Assembly (NCBI GenBank): GCA_036365145.1
Contig: JAEOAD010000982.1
Span: 4,614,001-4,678,000, forward strand
Direction: 5' to 3'
Origin: Orientallactaga sibirica
Lineage: Eukaryota; Chordata; Mammalia; Rodentia; Dipodidae
DNA length: 64,000 nt
Part shown: positions 56,565 through 64,000 of the stretch, in pieces
How the letters are laid out: each line of letters opens with the position of its first letter
How positions within the stretch are numbered: the stretch's first letter is position 1
Position numbers and translations under genes: made by a program
Notes under the pieces: model-generated
Told to the model about the DNA's origin: nothing
What the model saw: only the letters and a program-made list of their open reading frames with translations
Database searches by the model: none

Positions 56565-56613
56565 TTTTATTTTATTTATTAAATTAATTAATTTATTTAT
56601 TTTGGAAAGCGAC

Positions 56614-56644
<31 letters not shown>

Positions 56645-56838
56645 CAGAGAATGAGTGTGCCAGTGGCCTCTCCGCTGCTATGAATGAACTCCATACATGT
56701 GTGCACCCTTGTGGGCAAGTGCGGCATTGCGCCCTTGTGTCACTGTGCATCTGGCTAAATATGGGACCTGGAGAATCGAACAGGCGTTCTTAGGATTAGC
56801 TGGCAGGCACCTTAACCACTAAGCCATCTCTCTACCCC
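56565..56838 (-). mobile_element. DIP SINE, long variant
   Basis: Antisense copy with (GA)n and AAGCCATCTCTCTACCCC. Confidence 0.92.
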
Positions 56839-56843
56839 TCCCC

Positions 56844-56920
56844 CCCGAACTCATGGTGATCCTCCTACCTCTACCTCCTGAGTGCTGGGATTAAAGACAT
56901 GTGCCACCACGCCCGGCTTC
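56844..56920 (-). mobile_element. B1-like SINE 5' half
   Basis: Antisense CGAACTCATGGTGATCCTCC to CCACCACGCCCGGCTT. Confidence 0.9.
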
Positions 56921-57146
56921 TCATTTTTTTTATTTTAGAGAGAGAGAGAGAGAGAGGGAATTGACACACGCTAGGGCCTTAGTCACTGCAATGAAACTCT
57001 AGATGCTTGTGCCACCTAGTGTTCATGTGTAACCTTGCGCTTGCCTCGCCTTTGTGTATCTGGCTTTCGTGGGGTCTGGAGAGTCTAACATGGGTCCTTA
57101 GGCTTTGCAGGCAAGTGCCTTAACCACTAAGCCATGTATCCAGCCC
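56921..57146 (-). mobile_element. DIP SINE
   Basis: Antisense copy with a (GA)n near the left and AAGCCATGTATCCAGCCC at the right. Confidence 0.9.
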
Positions 57147-57249
57147 CAGGATTTTTTTTTTGCTTCAATAAATAAAGACCAAAGTGGATCAGAATTATAC
57201 CATCACCCATATCTGTAACTCCTGTTTCATTTTCATTTGCTTACAGTGA

Positions 57250-57395
57250 TGAATTGTGTGTGTATGTGTGTCCACATGCCTGTGTGTGTAGAGGCCAGAG
57301 GACACCCTCAGGTACCCTTCCTCTGATATACTATACACTTCCTTTTGAGACAGAGTCTCTCATTGGTCAGGAACTTGACAAGTAGAACAGACTAT
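57250..57395 (-). mobile_element. B4-type SINE fragment
   Basis: GTGTGTGTATGTGTGTCCAC, AGAGGCCAGAGGACACCCTC, AGACAGAGTCTCTCATTGGT. Confidence 0.65.
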
Positions 57396-57484
57396 GTATT
57401 GAGTATTTTGTGGTAATTTAAACTTGTTTCTTTCAAGGAATGATGATACATGCTCAGAGTAAAGCCAATTATAGAATACTTACA

Positions 57485-57810
57485 CATTTTATGTGGATGC
57501 ATGTATATGTGTACACATGTGTGATATATATGTGGGCGGTGAGCATGCTGTGGTGTCTGTGTGAAGGTCAGAGGACAGCCTTGGGAGGTCAGTTCTCTCT
57601 TTTCACCTTGTTTTGCTGCTGAGATGCCAGTCTATCTGGCCCATGAGATTTGGGATTGCTTTGGCTCCACCTCATATTGCCATGGACATACTGTGACTGT
57701 AGCTGCATCTAGAATTTTGTGTGTGGCTTTATGTAGGTGCTGCAGATCAAACTTAAGGGAGCAGGTTGTGGAACAAGTGTCTTTTTGTGCTAAACAATCT
57801 CCTGAGCTCC
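57485..57810 (-). mobile_element. B4-type SINE, diverged
   Basis: GTGAAGGTCAGAGGACAGCC, TAGGTGCTGCAGATCAAACT, CAATCTCCTGAGCTCC in the order of an antisense B4. Confidence 0.65.
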
Positions 57811-58283
57811 AGAATACTTACTTAGTTTTAAATGCTTCTATTTTGTGAAACAATGGAAGTAATTGCCTTAAGTACTTTTCTTGTTTCTGTGAAAAATAAC
57901 ATGCAGCAGTAGTATGAAACAACTGGCTACATTCAGTCCACAGTGAGGAAGAAAAGTGACTTAACCACTGGTGCTCAGCTCTTTTTCTCTTTTTATTCAG
58001 TCCCAGACCCCCGTCCACATTCAGAGTGAGTCTTCCATCTGGAAACACCGTTATAGATACATATACAGGTGGAGATTCTAAACCCAGTAAAGTTGACAAT
58101 AATGATTAATCATCACAGTAATTAGGATTGCACTTGAGATGTCTATTAAAATTTCCAGCATGTCTATCTATGATCTAATAATTAAGTTTGGGGAGAAAAA
58201 AAAGACAAGGTATGGTTCAATTTTAAATGTATCTGGAAATATATTTTTGAAGAATAAACTATATTTAAAAGGATAACATGGGT
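57811..58283. other. Intergenic, no gene recognised
   Basis: A minus frame of 93 codons (57818-58099) has no family resemblance that I can name. Confidence 0.5.
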
Positions 58284-58495
58284 GCGCTGGAGAGATGGCT
58301 TAGCAGTTAAGGCATTTGCCGGCAGAGCCTAATGACCCATGTTAGATTCCCCAGTACCCACATAAAGCCAGATGCACAAAGTGACACATGCATCTGCAGT
58401 CCATTTGCCGCGGTTGGAGTCCCTGGTGCACTCATTTTCTCTGTCCATCTTCCCTTTTTGCTTGCAAATACATAAATAAAAATATTTTTAAATGA
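58284..58495 (+). mobile_element. DIP SINE
   Basis: GCGCTGGAGAGATGGCTTAG to ACATAAATAAAAATATTT; flanks GGATAACATGGG and TGATAACATAGG form a diverged target-site duplication. Confidence 0.93.
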
Positions 58496-58499
58496 TAAC

Positions 58500-59040
58500 A
58501 TAGGACTGAGTATTATTGTTGAATTTCATCATTATTTGTATAAAAGTAATCCCTTTTCTTATAAGTTATCCATGTTATATCATGTAATATTATCTGTGAA
58601 TAGAATTTGAGAAGATCTTGTCAAAATAAAGAATCTTGTCAAATTCCTGAGACTGACATGAGGCTATGGTTGTTGTAAGTGGTTAATAAAGCACCCCTTC
58701 TTGGTTAGAATGTGGGCAGTGCCTTTCCCAGTCAGTCTACAGTCAACTAAGGTTTGCTACAGCTACTTTTCAACAATGTCAAGTTCCTATCTTTTAAATC
58801 CTTTTAAAAATCACTGTTTAATCAATTCCAGGCAACTACCACTGTGTGTTTTAAATTGTAAACAACTACATATGAGTGAAAATAACTTCCTATGTTCTGT
58901 CCTTGGAAAATGCAATACCTTCTTACTTATTTCTCTGTGGGTGGTAGGGAAGTGTAGGAAACAAATTCACTCAGTATTTCTGAGTTCTGTGCTACATCAG
59001 AATCTCAGGCTTCATAGGTCCAGATACTTGGAAAGAACTG
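58500..59040. other. Intergenic, no gene recognised
   Basis: AT-rich. The 139-codon plus frame at 58701-59120 runs into the T tract of a retrocopy and matches nothing known. Confidence 0.5.
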
Positions 59041-59041
59041 C

Positions 59042-59046
<5 letters not shown>

Positions 59047-59077
<31 letters not shown>

Positions 59078-59177
59078 TGGTCAAATCATTTTATTAGATG
59101 CGAAGGTGGGGATGGGCTGAAGACTTCCATAAAATCCTATGTCCTTCTCAGCATGGATCTCCATGTTCCCCTTGTTG
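59047..59177 (-). pseudogene. Short 5'-truncated retrocopy of an mRNA 3' end
   Basis: On the minus strand, AATAAAATGATTTGACCAC is followed by a 30-base A run, the form of a polyadenylated mRNA end. ACTGCAAACTTT (59038) and TCTGCAAACATT (59177) may be the target-site duplication, leaving about 100 bp of message. The source gene is not recognised. Confidence 0.45.
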
Positions 59178-60164
59178 CTCTGCAAACATTTTGTGATGTG
59201 CTGTTTGTCCACTATGCAGGTATTTGTTTTTTGCCACTATTGAAATTCTTTCAGAAATATTTTCTCACAGAACAAATGTTGATTTTGGAGATATTTGCTT
59301 GGCTTATAAGGCTGCTATTATACAAAAGGGAAAATGTTTGGGAAATGTATTTATGTTTTGCCTGCTGGTTCTTAGAGAACATATCTAAGATGGTGTGTGA
59401 GTTGTGGTCAGTGGGTCAGGAATCCAAAAAAGTACAAGCTAACCAAATGGTAGCATGGGCTCTGGAAGAAGAACATGAATTTACAAAACATGAGAGAGGG
59501 AATTGTATAAGGAGAGGGAGAAGACCTTGAATGTAAAAATTTGGGAAACCCCACAGGTATATATCAAACGAATAGAAGTAAAAAACCAAAGGAGTGTCAT
59601 GGAAATAAGAATTCTCCTCTTTTCTTCATTTTATTTTCTCTACACTTTCTTTATTCAGCCCACTGGACACTAACCTAAAAGTCAATAGATAGGCGAATGA
59701 TGTATGTGTTGATTAGGCATGTTATGATTCCCTATTGAGCGACACTTAGGTAAAAAAATAATTCCCCCAAGGACAAAGCAAAATCAATTTAAGAGAATCA
59801 GTGGCACATTTTGTGAAAAGAAAAAAAAAAAGTAGAGGTGGTTGAGTTACTAGTGTCAATTAAAATTTGGCAAACTGAATGCAAAAGCATGGGTCTACAG
59901 GAAAAGAATTAGCAGGATGATACTTGTTACTCTGGGTCACAAAGTCAAAGAGGGCTTTTCATCTTCTGGGTTTGGATTTTCACTGCTTCATGGTTTCTCC
60001 TGTGATATATTCAGGGCATGTGAAATGACAGATCTCAGTACTCCAAAGGCCATGAGAGAAAGCAGTATCCCATTTCGAGATGATGGATTGGGAAGTCATG
60101 GAGAAAGATAAAAACAGTTGGTTTTATTTCTATCCATCATGCATTTGGATTTTCTTTGTGTGTG
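59178..60164. other. Intergenic, no gene recognised
   Basis: No named repeat. The reading frame continuing to 59530 is AT-rich and unmatched. Confidence 0.5.
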
Positions 60165-60310
60165 TGTTTGAGGTAGGGTTTTGTTCTTGTCTAGGTTGAC
60201 CTGGAATTCACTATATATGTACTCTCTAGGTGGCCTCAAACTCCTGGTAATCCTCCTACCTCTGCCTCCTGGGTGCTGGGATTAAAGGCGTGAGCCACCA
60301 TGCCCGGCTG
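60165..60310 (-). mobile_element. B1-like SINE
   Basis: Antisense body. TGCATTTG on both sides (60141 and 60309) suggests its own target-site duplication. Confidence 0.9.
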
Positions 60311-60324
60311 CATTTGTCTTTTTT

Positions 60325-60567
60325 TTTTTTTGAAAGAGAGACAGAGAGAGAGAGAAAAAGGGAGAGGGAGACAGAGAATGGGCACCTCCAGCAGCCTCTC
60401 AGCCGCTGTGAATGAACTCCAGATGCGTGTGCCCCCTTGTGGGCAAGTGTGGCATTGCGCCCTTGTGTCACTTTGCATCTGGCTAAACGTGGGACCTGGA
60501 GATTGGAACTAGCGTTCTTAGGCTTAGCAGGCAGATGTCTTAACCGCTAAGCCATCTCTCCAGCCCG
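60325..60567 (-). mobile_element. DIP SINE, long variant
   Basis: Antisense copy. ATTTGTCTTTTT flanks it (60312 and 60570), so it inserted separately from the neighbouring B1. Confidence 0.94.
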
Positions 60568-60599
60568 TGAATTTGTCTTTTTAAAGAAGACCACCTTAA

Positions 60600-60705
60600 C
60601 AAACACACACATATGTATTTATATATATACTATATAAAACATATGTTATATATGCAACTATATAAAATACATATTACATACATATTATATATAATATATT
60701 ACGTA
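60600..60705. repeat. AT-rich microsatellite
   Basis: ACACACATATGTATTTATAT and TATTATATATAATATATTAC steps. Confidence 0.9.
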
Positions 60706-61333
60706 TCCACACCGTTGTAATTCTGAAGTAATGCAGTTCATTTCTCTTCCTATTGGACTGACTGTTGTCTCAGCTTTATGACTTCCTCATTCCTTAATCT
60801 TGCAGTCAGTTATCTGAGTGAGAATGGCTAGTGCTCTGTGACCTGGATCACTTTCTCTTTGATCTGGTAAAGTTCCATTTCCAGAACTTTTCCTTTCTAC
60901 CAGAGCATCTCAAATACCTGGTGAGAGAAGTTTTGTGGGAGAGGCAACTCAATCTGAGGCCATGCCTCATTCAATATAGAAATGGCTAGGACAGTGATGT
61001 TTGAGAATCTCACTAGCATTAATTAAGTATTGACATTGCTTCAGGCAGTTCATTCCAGTCAAGGAAACACTTCCCAGTGTTAGCTGGCTGGGGACAATGA
61101 CTGAAGAGCCAGGTGCTAGAACTCATTTTTTTCTTAGCATTTCAGCTGATGTGAGTAGTCAGTGGTGCTGTCAGTGAGCAATAAACCATGACTTTTTAGA
61201 AATACAAAGAAAGGATTTTCATTCTCTCCTTTTGTTTTCTTAATCTGTTCATCTAGCTGCTGCTTCTGTGGACATGAGAATCTTTGTAGTCTTTGCCATT
61301 GCCACTATGTTTTCTTTTCCTTGATGAAACTGT
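60706..61333. other. Intergenic, no feature recognised
   Basis: Unique-looking AT-rich sequence; no frame of note. Confidence 0.5.
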
Positions 61334-61680
61334 GATTTTATTTTTTAAATGTTTTATTGACAATTTCCATAAGTATAGATAGTAAACCATGATACTTCCC
61401 TCCCACTACTCCTATTTTCTCCCTCCCAAATCCACCCTCAGCCGAATTCCCTCTTCTTTACAATTAGTCTCTCTTCTATGCTGATGTCATCATTTTCCCT
61501 CCACTATGATGGTCTTGTATACGTTTTGTCAGGCACTGTGAGGTCATGAATATCAAGGTCATTTTGTGTACTGAAGACAGCATATTATAAGCAGTACTAC
61601 CCTTCCTTTGCTGTGTGTTTTTAGATGCTGCTATGTACTTGGGGGGATGGTGCCAATCAAATGAGATCATTAATCACCGG
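61334..61680 (-). mobile_element. L1 3'-end fragment
   Basis: Antisense 3' region: TTTTATTGACAATTTCCATA, CTTCCCTCCCACTACTCC, GATGTCATCATTTTCCCTCC, CACTGTGAGGTCATGAATAT, CATTTTGTGTACTGAAGACA. Confidence 0.7.
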
Positions 61681-62766
61681 TAGAAAGTGATCTCTTGTGT
61701 TCTTTCTTTTGTGACTCAACAGAAATGCTACTAGATTATATGTGAGGGAAAACACATTTATTTTCACCTGACAAGTAAAAATTCTTTGGTGAGTAATAAT
61801 TCTGGTGGTCCCTTATGAATTAGGCATGATCATTTCCAGCCATTTGTGTATTTCCAGATCCCTTGTATAGTATGCTGCACAAGGACACTTCCCGAAGCCT
61901 ACTCAGTGAATTTATCTATTCTGAACATGCATTGTTCTTCACAAAACCCATGGTATATCCAAATGTGGTATGGGGGATGTGAGGTGTTTGTCATCATGGA
62001 TGTCTATATTTGTAGTGAAGACTAAACTTGTAAGAAATCTGTCTTCAAATCAAGGCGCCTATTAGACTTTATTCAAAGTTTGGGAGGTGGTGAGAACTCT
62101 TGTCACCAGTATGTGAGCAAGACCGAGATGAATTCATTCCACTTTGACATGCTATACACAGGGAATAAATGGCTAGCCAACCAGTAGCATTTGAAGTCTA
62201 AGATAAGAAGAGTGCTCTGCAATGTAGCAGAGATACAGTCAGAATTTCAGTACAGCAGCTCCATCCTGGAAATAGCACCTCGTCCAGCAATAATGCAACA
62301 GCTATCAGGTTCTTGGATGAATGAGAACAATATAGTTCATAGGAATAGTGCCATGCTTTATGTCAGCACTGCACAAATATCTTAGGCTATAAATTAAATT
62401 TAAATTTCCTACTATTATGTAGTATGTTGTTAAGATTCACGTAGTTCTGCATGTCACTGTCATTTTTCTGGGAGAAATGAGTCCCACAAGATCATGGCAA
62501 TATCAAATTGTATGGAGGAAACCTGCCAGCTCCTACTTGTTCCTGCACCAACCCCAAGAAATTGTGTGTTTCTCAGATATTCTTCTGTCCTGGGAGAGGA
62601 TCAAAGTTTCATTCTTCACCCCTGTGGTTCTCTGCACTGAGAACAGGGAATGCAATGCTTCTTTTGATTTGGTGATTTCCATCCCTGAATGGAAGTAGAA
62701 GGCTGGAGGAGGAGGGCAGGACACTCGAGGAGCACATGTGGTACTCAGTGCCCTCTTTTCTGAAGC
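61681..62766. other. Intergenic, no gene recognised
   Basis: No named repeat and no plausible gene; short frames at 62191-62385 and 62477-62698 are unmatched. Confidence 0.5.
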
Positions 62767-63085
62767 ACATTTAAAAAAATAATCTCCTCCCACAATCCCT
62801 TTTCCCTCTCCCAAATGCGCCCTCCAATAAATACTTTCTTCTTTTCAGCTAGTCTTTTTCTTTTTCTTTCTATTTTGAGGTCACCATTTTTCCATCCTAT
62901 TACTCAGGTTTTGTGTAGGTAGTAACATCCATTGTAAGGTAATAAATATCAAGGCCACTTTGTGTCTAGATGACAGCATTGTAAGCAGATCTCCCCTTCC
63001 TTTGGCTCTTAACATTCTTTCTACCACCTCTTCTGCAATGGTCCCTGAACCTTGGAGTATGTAATAGAGTTGTGCTCTGACCACA
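62767..63085 (-). mobile_element. L1 3'-end fragment
   Basis: Antisense: ATCTCCTCCCACAATCCC, AAGGCCACTTTGTGTCTAGA, CATTCTTTCTACCACCTCTT, GTCCCTGAACCTTGG. Confidence 0.7.
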
Positions 63086-64000
63086 TTTTTATCTGTATAA
63101 TTGAATCGAAATAGACGAATTTTATTTTTGAATTTTGGAAGGAGAACAGGAATATCCAGCATTGAATTAAGCTAAAGAGCAGCCAAATAACCATTCAAAA
63201 TACCAGGCTCAAAGCAATGAAAGAGCAGTGTGTAAATTATGTTAATTCCTGCTTGTCTTAAATAACTGTACAACTGTTTATCCTCATGGAAGCGATCTCA
63301 TAGCTTTTCCTAGATGTATTAGAAAAGAAAATATTGCTTGTATTAAACAAATATCCTTCTGGCTTAATGTCAAACTCTGAGGTAGTTCCCAGTCACCTGA
63401 ATAATGTTTCAATCATCTCAATTCCTGCAAATGAATAATGCATAGGACCGTGGAACACACCAGACATTCCCATTTTATTTAGAGATTCTAAATGTCATTT
63501 GTAAAAAGTGGTGAATTGAATCTAATCTGATTGTACTAAATAAATTAGAATGCATGTGTGAAATACTACTTTTACTGGACAGACACAGTGTAATGGAATT
63601 TGCTATTTGTGTTTAGTGTTTTTACCCACCTTCATTTAATAAACAGTGGGTAGATATTTGGACATATATTTCAAAGCTATGTCAAATGACCAGGTAATCC
63701 ATGGTAGCAATTTGCTTTGAGTTAACTTTATATAGACAACTTGCCCTTCCTCTCTTTTCTCTGATTTTCCATTCTTTCCCCCCACCCCCTCTTCTTTTTC
63801 CACTCTTCATTTTGTTCTCTTTTTCTCTCTTCATTGCTGTTGCTCCCTTCCACCTCCCTCATGTTTTCTATATCCTTTGTTTACCATGTATAACATAAGT
63901 GGATATTCTCACTGGCACTTCTGATAGAATAAGAGTAGATAAAGAGCTTTAGTGATGGTGGAGATTTTTTGTCTTCCTTACTTCTCAAAAGCATTTTAGT
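63086..64000. other. Intergenic, AT-rich
   Basis: No gene or named repeat seen. A pyrimidine-rich stretch lies at 63745-63860. Confidence 0.5.

Noticed and set aside
58701..59530. Two consecutive plus-strand frames of 139 and 151 codons
   Set aside because: The first runs through a poly-T tract and both span the boundary of a short retrocopy; no family resemblance.
51640..60567. All neighbouring DIP and B1 pairs as one composite element
   Set aside because: At 51.6 and 60.3 kb the DIP copy has its own target-site duplication, so those pairs are independent insertions.

Overview
This is a mammalian, probably rodent, X-chromosome window. The first 12.1 kb hold the 5' nine exons of MSL3 on the minus strand. 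Two very abundant SINE families point to a jerboa-like rodent (Dipodoidea, for example Jaculus): a 7SL-derived B1 element with many A-rich tails, and a tRNA-like B2-superfamily element of the type described as DIP, which starts GGGCTGGAGAGATGGCTTAG and ends in a pyrimidine tract plus AAATAAATAAA. The species call is inference from these repeats. The X assignment comes from MSL3, which is X-linked in mammals, and from an FGF13-like exon.

Layout. 1-12.5 kb: MSL3 exons 9 to 1, read right to left, with a CpG-island promoter at about 11.78-12.52 kb. The 3' exons, covering the rest of the MRG domain, lie beyond position 1. 12.5-25 kb: intergenic DNA with MIR/L2 remnants, a solo class I retroviral LTR (about 15.06-15.56 kb), dense SINEs, a broken histone H3.3 pseudogene with a second H3.3 fragment inside SINE-tail sequence (19.9-20.6 kb), and AT-rich and trinucleotide arrays (21.3-22.9 kb). 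25.8 kb: one isolated 104-bp exon, almost identical to the FGF13 exon encoding [20 protein letters not shown] and flanking residues, with both splice sites intact. 26-35 kb: SINE-rich intergenic DNA, including the second copy of a roughly 620-bp composite block also present at 22.9 kb. 35.6-36.8 kb: a processed CDK2AP1 pseudogene flanked by a target-site duplication. 39.5-44.9 kb: a 289-bp inverted repeat whose 4.8-kb spacer contains a second CpG island (40.3-41.3 kb) with about three tandem ~87-bp modules carrying CRE and YY1-like sites. 47.4-51.2 kb: a degenerate tandem array with a period of about 52 bp, interrupted by SINE and LINE-like insertions. 52-64 kb: AT-rich intergenic DNA with L1 3' ends, B4-type SINEs and many DIP copies.

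The only clearly functional gene is MSL3, the chromo-barrel/MRG subunit of the MSL histone H4K16 acetyltransferase complex. The most unusual features are the orphan FGF13 exon, the 52-bp array, and the CpG island with CRE/YY1 modules enclosed by an inverted repeat. No complete viral gene, RNA gene or CRISPR array was seen.
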